From NCBI RefSeq assembly GCF_900168205.1, contig NZ_FUZE01000002.1:310001-374000 (forward strand): a DNA stretch of 64,000 nt, given 5' to 3'. Every line of letters starts with the position of its first letter. The stretch's first letter is position 1. Source of the stretch: Chryseobacterium balustinum (GTDB lineage Bacteria; Bacteroidota; Bacteroidia; Flavobacteriales; Weeksellaceae). The notes beneath the pieces are model-generated. The model saw only the letters and a list, made by a program, of their open reading frames with translations. It had not been told where the DNA came from and did not search any database. Positions 34,259-42,870 of the stretch are shown one piece after another. A program made the translations under genes and the position numbers.

Positions 34259-35764
34259 TTAATGCTTGAGCTCTAATTTTTCTTTGCTGTACGCTCTGGT
34301 ATTTTTTGCCAATTCAGGATTTTCTGATAATTTTTGCCCGTATGAAGGGATCATTTCCAGTAATTTATCTTTCCATTCTCCCTGTAGTTTTTCAGGAAAA
34401 CATTTTTCTAAAACATTCAACATCGCAAAAACTGCAGTTGAAGCTCCCGGAGAAGCTCCTAAAAGGGAAGCGATTGTTCCTTTATCATTAACGACAACCT
34501 CAGTTCCAAACTCTAATTTACCTCCTAATTTATCATCTTTTTTAATGATTTGTACTCGCTGTCCGGCAACTTTTAATTCCCAGTCTTCTTCTTTCGCATC
34601 TTTTACAAACTCTCTTAAATGCTGTATTCTCTGAGCTTTTGTCATTGCCACCTGCTGAACTAAATATTTTGTTAATGGAATATTATGCCACCAAGCTCCG
34701 AATAATGAGCGAAGATTTTTGGTATTGACACTTTCAGGTAAATCAAGATAGCTTCCTTCTTTCAAAAATTTCGTTGAAAAGCCAGCAAAAGGACCGAAAA
34801 GTAAGGCCTTTTCACCATCGATAATTCTTAAATCTAAATGTGGAACAGACATTGGCGGTGCATCAACTGTCGCCTGAGTATAAACTTTTGCCTGATGTTG
34901 CGCTACCAATTCCTGATTATGGGTAACCAACCATTCTCCGGAAACCGGAAAACCACCATAACCTACGCTTTCTTTAATATCCGAACTGTCGAGTAAAGGC
35001 AGTGCATAACCTCCTGCTCCTATAAAAACAAAATCTGCTACAACCTCTTGTTTATGGCTTTTTATACGATCTTTTACTTTCATTTCCCATTTCCCGTCTT
35101 CTCTCGGATCGATGTCTTTTACTTCATGATACAAGAAAACTTCTACATGAGAATCTTCTACAAGATGGCGTCCCATTTTTCGGGTAAGAGCGCCAAAATT
35201 CACATCGGTTCCGAGATCCATTTTTGTGGCCGCCAAAACTTCAGACTGATTTCTTTTGCTCATTACCAAAGGTATCCATTCTCGTAACGTATCATGATCG
35301 GTAGAAAATTCCATTTCTGAAAACAGAGGTGAATTTATCATTGCATCGTGTCTTTTGCGAAGATAGTCTGCATCTTTTTCACCAAAAACCAAACTCATGT
35401 GAGCACAAGAGTTGATAAATTCCTGAGGATTCTGAATGTATTTTTTGTCAACTAAATAAGACCAAAACTGTTTTGAAATTTCAAACTGCTCTGCAATTTT
35501 TTCAGCTTTTGAAATATCTATACTTCCGTCTTCTTTTTCAGGCGTGTAATTGAGTTCACAAAATGCAGAATGGCCTGTTCCCGCGTTGTTCCATGCAGCA
35601 GTACTTTCTTTAGCAAACCTTCCCAGTCTTTCAAAAATAGCAATATCTAAATTGGGATCAAATTCGTGAAGTAAAGTTGCTAGCGTTACGCTCATAATTC
35701 CGCCGCCGATCAGTACGACATCGTATTTTGGCTTGGGCGTTCTGTTTGTAATAGTATGTGGCAT
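34259..35764 (-). CDS. mqo: Malate:quinone oxidoreductase
   Basis: 501 residues. Oxidises malate to oxaloacetate and passes electrons to the quinone pool, at the inner face of the membrane, in place of or alongside NAD-malate dehydrogenase. The FAD site is DVVLIGGGIMSVTLATLLHE (near residues 15-34), followed by AAWNNAGTGHSAFCELNYTP, a diagnostic Mqo segment, and the C-terminal GASPGASTAVFAML. A normal full-length enzyme; transcribed alone. Confidence 0.96.
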   Translation of the reverse strand: MPHTITNRTPKPKYDVVLIGGGIMSVTLATLLHEFDPNLDIAIFERLGRFAKESTAAWNNAGTGHSAFCELNYTPEKEDGSIDISKAEKIAEQFEISKQFWSYLVDKKYIQNPQEFINSCAHMSLVFGEKDADYLRKRHDAMINSPLFSEMEFSTDHDTLREWIPLVMSKRNQSEVLAATKMDLGTDVNFGALTRKMGRHLVEDSHVEVFLYHEVKDIDPREDGKWEMKVKDRIKSHKQEVVADFVFIGAGGYALPLLDSSDIKESVGYGGFPVSGEWLVTHNQELVAQHQAKVYTQATVDAPPMSVPHLDLRIIDGEKALLFGPFAGFSTKFLKEGSYLDLPESVNTKNLRSLFGAWWHNIPLTKYLVQQVAMTKAQRIQHLREFVKDAKEEDWELKVAGQRVQIIKKDDKLGGKLEFGTEVVVNDKGTIASLLGASPGASTAVFAMLNVLEKCFPEKLQGEWKDKLLEMIPSYGQKLSENPELAKNTRAYSKEKLELKH

Positions 35765-35913
35765 TGTGTGAATTTTAATACGAATTTCGGGAAAAGTTTT
35801 ATATTAAAATAAGATTTAACGATTTAATTCGGCTCCGAAAATAAAATTATTATTAGCCCAGTGAAGGCGATGGAAATTATCAATTTCAAATAATAGAGAT
35901 GATATATTTAATA

Positions 35914-35947
35914 AAAAAACACCAGCGAGAATCACTGATGTTTTATA
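35914..35947 (-). terminator. Terminator downstream of gpsA
   Basis: AAAACACCAGCGA and a matching 3' arm TCACTGATGTTTT pair with two mismatches; on the minus strand it follows the gpsA stop by about 25 bases. Confidence 0.6.
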
Positions 35948-35969
35948 TATTTTTTAGATTAAATTGACT

Positions 35970-37010
35970 CTAATTCAACTTTGCCGTTAATTTTTTAAAC
36001 TGTTTTTCAGCATTTTTACCTTCATATAAAATCGCATAAATAGTATCAATAATCGGTAACTCTAATTTTTTCTGTTTTGCTGTTTTATAAATAGAATCTG
36101 CAGCGTAATACCCTTCAGCAACCATGTTCATCGACTGAATTGCAGATTTCACCGTGTATCCTTTTCCGATAAGGTTTCCTAAATTTCTGTTTCTTGAGAA
36201 CAATGAATACGCCGTAACCAATAAATCTCCCAAATAAGCACTTTCGTTAACATCTCTCGGTGCCTCATAAATCGCTTCAAGGAAAGTTTCCATCTCACGA
36301 ATCGCATTCGATACAAAAACAGCTGTAAAGTTGTCTCCATAACCCAAACCGCTTGCAATACCGGCTCCGATGGCAAAAATATTTTTCAGAATCGCACTGT
36401 ATTCGTTTCCTAAAATATCTTTACTTGAATTTACTTTAATAAAATCTGAATTGAAAATATTAACCAGTTTTTGAGAAACTTCATCTTCCACAGTCGCTAC
36501 AGTAAGATAAGAAAGTCTTTCCATCGCAACTTCTTCAGCATGGCAAGGTCCTGCAATTACTGCCTGATTTCTGAATCCTATCTGAAATTCTTCTTTCAGA
36601 TAATGTGCAACGACATCATTCACTTTCGGAATAATCCCTTTAATTGCAGAAACAAAAATTTTGTCTTTATACTCGCATGTCATTTTATCTAATGTATCTG
36701 AAAGATAAATAGACGGAGTTGCTAAGACAACAACATCACAAGCTGTAACCAACTCGTTGACATCCGTTGTCAGCTTTAAATTTTTAAGATTAAAATTAAC
36801 TGCCGTAAGATAAGTGGGGTTGTGACCGCGCAGTTCAATTGCTCCTTTTACAAACTCATTTCTTACACACCAATGCACTGTTTTGCAGTTTTCAACAAGC
36901 ATTTTCACAATCGCTGTTGCAAAACTTCCGCTACCTACAACGCCCACTGCAACGTCATTTTTGGTATTTTTAGAAGTAGAAGAATCTGAGTTGGTTTTCT
37001 TTTTCGCCAT
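35970..37010 (-). CDS. gpsA: Glycerol-3-phosphate dehydrogenase [NAD(P)+]
   Basis: 346 residues. Reduces dihydroxyacetone phosphate to sn-glycerol-3-phosphate for phospholipid synthesis. The first 20 residues (MAKKKTNSDSSTSKNTKNDV) are a polar extension; then GVVGSGSFATA (about 23-33) binds the cofactor, SAIKGI and IAGPCHAEEVAMERLS follow, and GNEYSAILKNIFAIGAG contains the catalytic Lys. Transcribed alone, with a terminator. Confidence 0.95.
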   Translation of the reverse strand: MAKKKTNSDSSTSKNTKNDVAVGVVGSGSFATAIVKMLVENCKTVHWCVRNEFVKGAIELRGHNPTYLTAVNFNLKNLKLTTDVNELVTACDVVVLATPSIYLSDTLDKMTCEYKDKIFVSAIKGIIPKVNDVVAHYLKEEFQIGFRNQAVIAGPCHAEEVAMERLSYLTVATVEDEVSQKLVNIFNSDFIKVNSSKDILGNEYSAILKNIFAIGAGIASGLGYGDNFTAVFVSNAIREMETFLEAIYEAPRDVNESAYLGDLLVTAYSLFSRNRNLGNLIGKGYTVKSAIQSMNMVAEGYYAADSIYKTAKQKKLELPIIDTIYAILYEGKNAEKQFKKLTAKLN

Positions 37011-37187
37011 AATTAAAATGTGAACTGTAAATATATTAAAACCGAAAGATATCGAAACTTTATCTCATATAATATAAATCATTTTTGAAAAATTTAACAT
37101 TTTCGAACAATTAAATATCTAAAAATACGTTTATTACAATAATTTATAAATTTTTGTTAAGAATAATGCTCAAAGTTTATTTTTACT

Positions 37188-37195
37188 TAAATTTG
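37188..37195 (+). promoter_or_regulatory. -7 promoter element of the M23 peptidase gene
   Basis: TAAATTTG fits TAnnTTTG, 38 bases before the ATG at 37234. Confidence 0.5.
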
Positions 37196-37233
37196 CATCC
37201 TTAAAACCTTTTTAAATTCTAAGAGAAAGAAAA

Positions 37234-38247
37234 ATGAAGAAATTTTTAGGCAGCAAAAAGAAAGTAACAGTTCTTATTGGAGGACTTTCACTTGTAGTTT
37301 TTGCACAAAGTATTTTTATTGCCAAATTGTTTTCGGAGAAAGATGACAAAAACTATGAAGTAAATTTGGTGAAAATAAATACAGAAAAAGACAGCGTTGA
37401 TTATCTGAAAATGAAAACAGATCTTAGTTTGGTAGATCAAACGGTATCTCAATTAAATTCTTTTCTAAAATCAAAAGATATTAAGAACGAAAAGCTGATG
37501 GTTCTTGATAGCGACAGTATTTCAAACTCAATTTATCTGGCTAAACAATCAAACAGATACAGCCAATATCTGATGGACTTGCAGAAAAAACTAATGCAAG
37601 TACCTCTAGGAATGCCTACTGAAGGCTATATTTCATCCAATTTTGGAATCAGAAAAAACCCAATTCCTTTTAAAACAGTTTATGCATCTGTAAAACCAAT
37701 TGCATCTGCTCCTACCGCCGTTGCTGCAACTTCAAAACCTGAAGTAAAAGCCGAACCCGTAGAAAAAATTATTGAAGTAACAGACAGTTATGGAAATAAG
37801 AGAGAAATAAAGGTAATGGTAACGCCAAAAGCAGCAAGCGCAGCTTCTCCAACTCCAACAAATTCTCCTGCTAAAAATGTAGTGGTATCTAAAGCTCCAA
37901 CAGAAAAAAATAATCCTCCTGCAGAAGCTGATCAAATGCAGTTTCACAAGGGTTTGGATATTGCCGTTCCTTTCGGATCTGACGTTGTCGCAACAGCAGC
38001 CGGAACAGTAATTTTCTCCGGACAAAAAGGTGGTTACGGAAACTGCATCATCGTCTCTCATGGAAATGGATTGGCAACACTTTACGGTCACCTTTCACAA
38101 TTGGTTGCAAAAACTAATGAAAAAGTAAAAGTTGGGCAAGTGATTGCAAAGTCAGGAAATTCAGGACGTTCTACAGGACCACATTTGCATTATGAAGTAC
38201 ATAAAAACAACGCTCCGGTAAATCCGAAGCTCTTTATGAGTTTATAA
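37234..38247 (+). CDS. M23 family (LytM-type) metallopeptidase
   Basis: 337 residues. One N-terminal membrane segment (about 12-33, VTVLIGGLSLVVFAQSIFIAKL) leaves the rest in the periplasm. A coiled region is followed by a low-complexity linker rich in Ala, Pro, Lys and Thr (about 150-225). The M23 domain has FHKGLDIAV (His238 and Asp242), LYGHLSQ and GRSTGPHLHYEVH (His317 and 319), so the zinc-binding set is complete. An early segment NFGIRKNPIPFK resembles part of the domain, so the linker may be an insertion in it. It probably cleaves peptidoglycan cross-links during growth. Confidence 0.93.
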   Translation: MKKFLGSKKKVTVLIGGLSLVVFAQSIFIAKLFSEKDDKNYEVNLVKINTEKDSVDYLKMKTDLSLVDQTVSQLNSFLKSKDIKNEKLMVLDSDSISNSIYLAKQSNRYSQYLMDLQKKLMQVPLGMPTEGYISSNFGIRKNPIPFKTVYASVKPIASAPTAVAATSKPEVKAEPVEKIIEVTDSYGNKREIKVMVTPKAASAASPTPTNSPAKNVVVSKAPTEKNNPPAEADQMQFHKGLDIAVPFGSDVVATAAGTVIFSGQKGGYGNCIIVSHGNGLATLYGHLSQLVAKTNEKVKVGQVIAKSGNSGRSTGPHLHYEVHKNNAPVNPKLFMSL

Positions 38248-38263
38248 AATAATTAATTTGTAT

Positions 38264-38305
38264 AAAATATTCGGCGACACCTTGGGTGCCGCCGAATATT
38301 TTTTT
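38264..38305 (+). terminator. Strong terminator after the M23 gene
   Basis: AAAATATTCGGCG-ACACC pairs with GGTGC-CGCCGAATATTTT around a TTG loop, then TTTT. The 46-base repeat begins 20 bases later. Confidence 0.88.
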
Positions 38306-38324
38306 ATTTGTTGGATCGGTTTTC

Positions 38325-38370
38325 ATCGGATTTTATCCGACGCTTTGGTAAGTCATGCCTTTGGGACTCT
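38325..38370. repeat. 46-base repeat element, copy A
   Basis: Starts ATCGGATTTTATCCGA, continues CGCTTTGGTAAGTCATG and ends CCTTTGGGACTCT. The first 16 bases fold as TCGGAT-TTT-ATCCGA. It matches copy B (63050-63095) without gaps at 38 of 46 positions and lies 8 bases from the stop of the oxidoreductase gene. Confidence 0.75.
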
Positions 38371-38378
38371 CAAAATAA

Positions 38379-39032
38379 TTAATACGCTGCCGTAAATCTT
38401 TCACGGATGTGATTGTTTTGTTCCAGTTCATCAACCAAAACAACGGCAACATCTTCCACAGAAAGTACGCTTCTTCCCTCTTCATTGAATACAGGATTTT
38501 CAAGAGCAGTTCTATATTTTCCGGTTCTGATTCCTGCTGTTCCGGGATGCATTTCAATTGCAGGGCTGAAAAAAGTCCAATCTAAAGTTGTATTTTCTTT
38601 GATTTTATTTAGATAATCTCTTGCTGCAGTTGCTCCAGGTTTGATATCTGCCGGAAAATCTGGTCCGTCAACCAATTGATTTCCGTCGATGAACAAACTT
38701 CCTGCTCCACCAACCGTTATAAATCTTTTCACACCTGATTTTTCAACCGCTTTTTCTATATTGATTGATCCATTTAGAAAATCATTGTAAAGATTAGGAT
38801 TCGTCCAACCTGCATTAAAGGTATTGATTACAGCATCATTTCCTTTCAAAGCTTCTGCTAAATCTTCGACATTATTTACATCAACACTTTTTGCTTTTAC
38901 CGTTTCAGTTTCGTTTACTTTAGATACATCTCTTACGATTGCTTCTACTTCAAAACCTCTGTTTGCCAATTCTTTTACGACTTGTGTTCCCACAAAACCG
39001 GTTGCACCGATTACTGCTACTTTTTTGTTCAT
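38379..39032 (-). CDS. NAD(P)H-binding oxidoreductase, atypical SDR type
   Basis: 217 residues. It starts KKVAVIGATGFVGTQVVKEL, a Rossmann GxxGxxG motif, with AKSVDVNNVEDLAEALKGNDAVIN and GGAGSLFIDG further on. These features fit the NmrA/YwnB-like group of atypical short-chain dehydrogenases, which bind NAD(P)H and often act as redox sensors or reductases. An Rrf2 regulator gene lies upstream on the same strand, 109 bases away, and a candidate Rrf2 operator lies in that gap. The pairing is like the YwnA-YwnB pair of Bacillus. Confidence 0.88.
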   Translation of the reverse strand: MNKKVAVIGATGFVGTQVVKELANRGFEVEAIVRDVSKVNETETVKAKSVDVNNVEDLAEALKGNDAVINTFNAGWTNPNLYNDFLNGSINIEKAVEKSGVKRFITVGGAGSLFIDGNQLVDGPDFPADIKPGATAARDYLNKIKENTTLDWTFFSPAIEMHPGTAGIRTGKYRTALENPVFNEEGRSVLSVEDVAVVLVDELEQNNHIRERFTAAY

Positions 39033-39101
39033 ACTTTTTTTATTTATTTTTAAAGGAATTCACGAACCTTTTGGTTCATTTGATACTATTTTATTTAAAT
39101 T

Positions 39102-39126
39102 AATTGTAATAAATTTTGTTACATTT
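39102..39126. promoter_or_regulatory. Candidate Rrf2 operator upstream of the oxidoreductase gene
   Basis: AATTGTAA, a 9-base spacer (TAAATTTTG) and TTACATTT. It has the same arms, spacing and orientation as the 17-bp palindrome upstream of the Rrf2 gene, with one mismatch in the 16 arm bases. It sits 70-94 bases before the ATG of the oxidoreductase. Confidence 0.6.
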
Positions 39127-39141
39127 TAAGTCAAAAAATTT

Positions 39142-39552
39142 TTAATCGAAATGTTCGGTAAATTCTTTCAAAGATTTATCTCCTAAAAATTGACAGACTA
39201 ACACATCTGTTTCTGTAAAAAGCTGCCCTAAATGAGAATTGATATTTTTACCTACAGGACATGCTGGGTTGGGACTATTATTTTTTTTACCTAAAACATC
39301 AGAGTTTTTTACTGCTGAATAAATTTCAGAAATACTGATCTCGGAAGCATCTTTTGCCAATTGACTTCCTCCTTCTTTTCCTTTTTTGCTGATAATCAAT
39401 CCGGCTTCTTTTAAAACTCCGATTTCTTTACGAACAATTACAGGATTTACATTAATACTCCCGGCAAGCCAGTCAGAAGTCATCCACTCCTGAGAAAATT
39501 TTGACAACAAAGTCATGATATGTATTGCCGTAGCAAATCTTGTATTGTTCAT
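39142..39552 (-). CDS. Rrf2 family transcriptional regulator (YwnA-like)
   Basis: 136 residues from ATG 39552 (MNNTRFATAIHIMTLLSKFS); the frame is open 15 codons further, into the promoter. The winged helix includes WMTSDWLAGSINVNPVIVRKEIGVLKEAGLI and the wing KKGKEGGSQLAKDASEISISEIY. The only conserved Cys is in PACPVGKNI, the motif of the YwnA-like Rrf2 group, which lacks the three-Cys Fe-S site; a second Cys lies in VLVCQFL. It probably senses a redox or electrophile signal through thiols. It controls itself and the oxidoreductase gene, judging from the shared operators. Confidence 0.88.
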   Translation of the reverse strand: MNNTRFATAIHIMTLLSKFSQEWMTSDWLAGSINVNPVIVRKEIGVLKEAGLIISKKGKEGGSQLAKDASEISISEIYSAVKNSDVLGKKNNSPNPACPVGKNINSHLGQLFTETDVLVCQFLGDKSLKEFTEHFD

Positions 39553-39562
39553 AATTACTCTG

Positions 39563-39591
39563 CAAAGATACAAATATTTTAATTGTAACAA
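39563..39591 (-). promoter_or_regulatory. Promoter of the Rrf2 gene
   Basis: On the minus strand TTG (39589-39591), an 18-base spacer and TATCTTTG (39563-39570), a near-perfect Bacteroidota promoter 10 bases before the ATG. It overlaps the left arm of the operator, so a bound regulator would block it. Confidence 0.7.
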
Positions 39592-39614
39592 AAACAATTA
39601 CAATTAAAATATTT
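39572..39614. promoter_or_regulatory. 17-bp palindromic operator at the Rrf2 promoter
   Basis: AAATATTTTAATTGTAA and TTACAATTAAAATATTT are exact reverse complements separated by CAAAAACAA. It covers the spacer of the Rrf2 promoter and the region upstream. The other gene near it (beta-lactamase-fold) ends at 39639, so it is not upstream of that gene. Confidence 0.75.
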
Positions 39615-39638
39615 AAACATATTTAATGATCTCAAAGA

Positions 39639-41105
39639 TTATTTGGTTTCAATCTCAACAATTCTTTTTCCAATATCGCCAAAGTATTGATTGATGATTG
39701 TTTCATAAATTTTGTAGCCGTCATCAACATTTGTAAAAATAACGAGACCTTTTTTTGTCTTTGGCAAAACGATAGCAAATGTATTTACTCCTTTATCGGA
39801 ACCACTGTGCGAAAGAGAAATATCATTATTCCCTAAATCATAAATTTCAAAACCGAGCCCGTAATATTTATTTTTTTTAGTTTCGATCTGCTTGCTTTTC
39901 ATATCTTCAAAAACTTTAGGTGACAGCAATTTATTATCCATTACGGCAATCAAAAAATTACTGTAATCTTCCACAGAAGTCATCAAATCATCTGCCGCAT
40001 TAGGAGTTTTGTTTTTTACAATATCGTAGGGTTTCCCGTTTTTGTCATAACCGATTACAATCCTGTATGCATCTTTTTTATCGTTCCAGATATAACTTGT
40101 ATCGTTCATATTTAATGGTTTAAAAACCATCTCCTTAGCCAAATCTTCCAAGCTTTTACCGAATTTTTTTTCAATTGCTTTTCGCAGATATTCAAAACCT
40201 TCACCGGAATACTGATATTTTGTTCCAGGCTCAAAATCAAAACTGAGCTTTTGATCTTTATTCGTCCACCTCCAATTGGCAAAGCCGGTCTGATGGCTTA
40301 AAACCAATCTTGTTGTTAATTTTTTGTATCGAGGGTCTTTTGCAACATCAGGATCTGTAAAATATTTGTAAAGCGGCTCATCAAGATCCCATTTTCCGAG
40401 ACTTACTAAACGTAAAACCGTCATTGCAGTTACAGGTTTAGTCAAAGATGCCACATTAAAAAGTGAATTATAAGATGCAGAAATTGTATCATTTAATTTT
40501 CCATAAACTTTTATTTGTGTTAATTTTCCATTTTCGATAATTCCCAATCCTAAAGTAGGGATATGATTATCTTTCAATAGTTTTTCCAAATTATCTGGAA
40601 TTTTTGCTTTTTTAGGATCGCCATGATCGTAGCTCAAAACATCACTCATTAACCAGTTTCCGTCTTTTTTTGTCCAAACCGATGTGAATTTTGCTTGTCC
40701 GCCCAAAACATCTTCTTTATTTTTTTCTCGCGTAAAAAACTGATGTTCTCCCGTTTGTATCGCACCATACAGTTCGCCATTATTATACAAAGGAAAAACT
40801 TCCAGACTGCTTTCGATAACTTTACGAATTGGCTTTTGATTTGGGTTTGAACAGATATTTTGTTTCGTTCTTTCCAAGAATAATTTTTTATCCTGAAAAC
40901 CGCCATTATCATGGTAGAATTTGAGATTATCATCAACCGATTTTTCCAGATATGCCATTTCACAATTATTAAAGCCACGTTCAAAAAAAAGACTATCCTG
41001 TTTTTTTAATTCTAAAAATAATGGTGAATTTTTATCGATTTGAGCGTTTACATTTCCGAAGAAAAAGAAGAGTATAAAAATACTGATGTTGAGTTTTTTT
41101 GTCAT
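39639..41105 (-). CDS. Beta-lactamase-fold serine hydrolase, secreted, with N-terminal NTF2-like domain
   Basis: 488 residues. Signal peptide (MTKKLNISIFILFFFFGNVNAQ), then an NTF2/SnoaL-like domain (FLELKKQDSLFFERGF... to ...SVWTKKDGNWLMSDVLSYDH, about 30-160), and a class C/penicillin-binding-protein fold. Catalytic motifs: SLTK (Ser220, Lys223), YSGEGFEYL (Tyr298, the YxN position is Y-S-G rather than Y-S-N) and HSGSDKGV (about 435). It resembles esterase/peptidase-like members, not a drug-degrading AmpC. Transcribed alone. Confidence 0.88.
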   Translation of the reverse strand: MTKKLNISIFILFFFFGNVNAQIDKNSPLFLELKKQDSLFFERGFNNCEMAYLEKSVDDNLKFYHDNGGFQDKKLFLERTKQNICSNPNQKPIRKVIESSLEVFPLYNNGELYGAIQTGEHQFFTREKNKEDVLGGQAKFTSVWTKKDGNWLMSDVLSYDHGDPKKAKIPDNLEKLLKDNHIPTLGLGIIENGKLTQIKVYGKLNDTISASYNSLFNVASLTKPVTAMTVLRLVSLGKWDLDEPLYKYFTDPDVAKDPRYKKLTTRLVLSHQTGFANWRWTNKDQKLSFDFEPGTKYQYSGEGFEYLRKAIEKKFGKSLEDLAKEMVFKPLNMNDTSYIWNDKKDAYRIVIGYDKNGKPYDIVKNKTPNAADDLMTSVEDYSNFLIAVMDNKLLSPKVFEDMKSKQIETKKNKYYGLGFEIYDLGNNDISLSHSGSDKGVNTFAIVLPKTKKGLVIFTNVDDGYKIYETIINQYFGDIGKRIVEIETK

Positions 41106-41191
41106 TGAATTATTTTTGACAAAGATTCAGAATAAATTGATTTCAACTCAAAAAATAAACCCGACAAAAACCCGACAATTAATTATCACAT

Positions 41192-41767
41192 TTATATAAT
41201 ACTGAAATTCAGCTTATACCGAAGACTTTGTTTCTTGTCAATTTCATAAGCATTTTTCAAAATAATGTAAACATTTGCCAACACTAAGGCAATCATTGTT
41301 ATCATAACAGATACTGAACCTAATTTTAATAAGGCAATTAACATAAAAATAATAGGCGAAATAATCGCTAAAAATATTTGAAGAGAAATTATTTGTTTTA
41401 CAATTGGAGATTTCTCTTTTGTGAAAAACATAATCAATAATGGCAGCAAAAAATTAGCAATCGGAAGCCATGCAAACGGAAGTGAAGAAAGATTAATTAT
41501 TTTGATTAAACCAGAGTTAGAAAGAGAATTATTTTCTTCTGTAGCAAAAATGACTTCATCAATTACAATTTCTTCTTTTATCGTCTCAGAAGTCAATAAA
41601 TCATTCTCAGAAACTTCAAGACTTTCTGCCAAAGTTTTCAGCGTATACCCTTTTGGAGTGGTTCCAGCTTCAATTCGTTGAATGGTTCTTACCGAAACTC
41701 CTGATTTTTCGGCTAATTCTTCCTGAGTTAGATTTTTTGTCTCACGGATTTTTTTTAATTCAGACAT
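41192..41767 (-). CDS. XRE-type regulator with membrane segments
   Basis: 191 residues. The N-terminal helix-turn-helix (LKKIRETKNLTQEELAEKSGVSVRTIQRIEAGTTPKG, residues 4-40) is followed by a linker and a hydrophobic DUF4870-like region with about three membrane helices (LPFAWLPIANFLLPLLIMFF, LQIFLAIISPIIFMLIALL, VMITMIALVLANVYIIL). Such fusions couple a membrane signal to transcription. Target genes are unknown; nothing nearby has an obvious matching operator. Confidence 0.85.
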   Translation of the reverse strand: MSELKKIRETKNLTQEELAEKSGVSVRTIQRIEAGTTPKGYTLKTLAESLEVSENDLLTSETIKEEIVIDEVIFATEENNSLSNSGLIKIINLSSLPFAWLPIANFLLPLLIMFFTKEKSPIVKQIISLQIFLAIISPIIFMLIALLKLGSVSVMITMIALVLANVYIILKNAYEIDKKQSLRYKLNFSII

Positions 41768-41818
41768 TATTTACAACTAGATTACAGCAAATTTACAGAT
41801 TCAAACTTTCATTCTGCT

Positions 41819-42769
41819 TTACAAAATCAATTTATCTAAATCTAAAAGCAAATAATTAATGGTTTGATTGATCGTACGAGTTGCCGACTGCATCTGATTA
41901 AGCATTGCAGCACGATTGTGAAGATCATCAGCACGATAAAGACCTCCATCTTTGAAAATAACTGATTGATCGGCTTTATTCTCATCATCATCAAATTGAT
42001 AGTGTAGCCACCTTTCTTTCATATTTGAAATAATAGAGTGCTTTTCTTTATTTGAAAACCTTTTCTCAGTATACATATACCAGATAAAAGGTGGAAAATT
42101 GGGAGATTCTAACTTCTCGTTCCAAATATCTCTTAATAGATTTCTTTGATGTATAAATTCTACTTTTTTACCTTTAGGATTTAAAGTTGCCAAACCAAAG
42201 GCCGCCCCCAAAGTACCTCCGGAAATATCGATCGCATTGCTCCAACCATTGTCTTGTACGATCCCACCCGCAATTGAGGCTACAGCTCCGGCTGCAATAG
42301 AGTATAAAATGAGTTTATTATTCCTGGAATCGTTTAAATTATCTACATAATTTCCAATTTGTGCCACACGTTCTCCTTCACAGTCAAATTCTGCGGCAAC
42401 AGCGTCTAATTCAGTCAATGCAATGGTTATTTTACTATTGATTTTCATCTTCAGCTGCAAAACTTTCACCTGAGAACTCAATGATGAATCTTTTTTTAGT
42501 TTCACAATTTCGTTCACTTCATCCAAATTATCCAAAGCATTTAGAACCAAAATACTCTGGTCAGAAAAAATACTTTTCAGTTGCTGATTAGCTGCAATAA
42601 TAGAATCTGAATTATAAGAAGGTAATTTATTTTCATAATTATACTTGAAAGGCGCTTTGCAATAGCTGTCTTTCAAAGTAAGAATATTCTGTTTAATGAC
42701 CTGATTTTTCTTTGAAACACAGGAAGTCAACAAAATAAAAGCGGCAAAAATTGGGTATATTTTTTTCAT
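41819..42769 (-). CDS. Hypothetical lipoprotein
   Basis: 316 residues, MKKIYPIFAAFILLTSCVSKKNQ..., with a lipobox LTSC. The middle is helical and charged, and one segment (SRNNKLILYSIAAGAVASIAGGIVQDNGWSNAIDISGGTLGAAFGLATL, about 150-200) is glycine- and alanine-rich and could span or insert in a membrane. The C-terminal third (RNLLRDIWNE...) is acidic and helical. I do not recognise the family; it may be an envelope stress or structural protein. Transcribed alone. Confidence 0.75.
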   Translation of the reverse strand: MKKIYPIFAAFILLTSCVSKKNQVIKQNILTLKDSYCKAPFKYNYENKLPSYNSDSIIAANQQLKSIFSDQSILVLNALDNLDEVNEIVKLKKDSSLSSQVKVLQLKMKINSKITIALTELDAVAAEFDCEGERVAQIGNYVDNLNDSRNNKLILYSIAAGAVASIAGGIVQDNGWSNAIDISGGTLGAAFGLATLNPKGKKVEFIHQRNLLRDIWNEKLESPNFPPFIWYMYTEKRFSNKEKHSIISNMKERWLHYQFDDDENKADQSVIFKDGGLYRADDLHNRAAMLNQMQSATRTINQTINYLLLDLDKLIL

Positions 42770-42821
42770 TAAAATTCAATTAAAAAAATATGAATCTTAA
42801 TACTAAGATAGTACAAATAAA

Positions 42822-42849
42822 AAAATCCACCTGAAAACAGATGGATTTT
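42822..42849 (-). terminator. Terminator downstream of the FKBP gene
   Basis: AAAATCCACCTG and CAGATGGATTTT pair with one mismatch around an AAAA loop, 22 bases after the FKBP stop on the minus strand. Confidence 0.75.
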
Positions 42850-42870
42850 AATTTATTTTTAAGGATTAGA

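Noticed and set aside
34266..34634. Plus-strand frame of 122 codons
   Set aside because: Shadow of mqo on the other strand.
38333..38557. 74-codon frame on the minus strand
   Set aside because: Overlaps the oxidoreductase gene in another frame and runs into the 46-base repeat.
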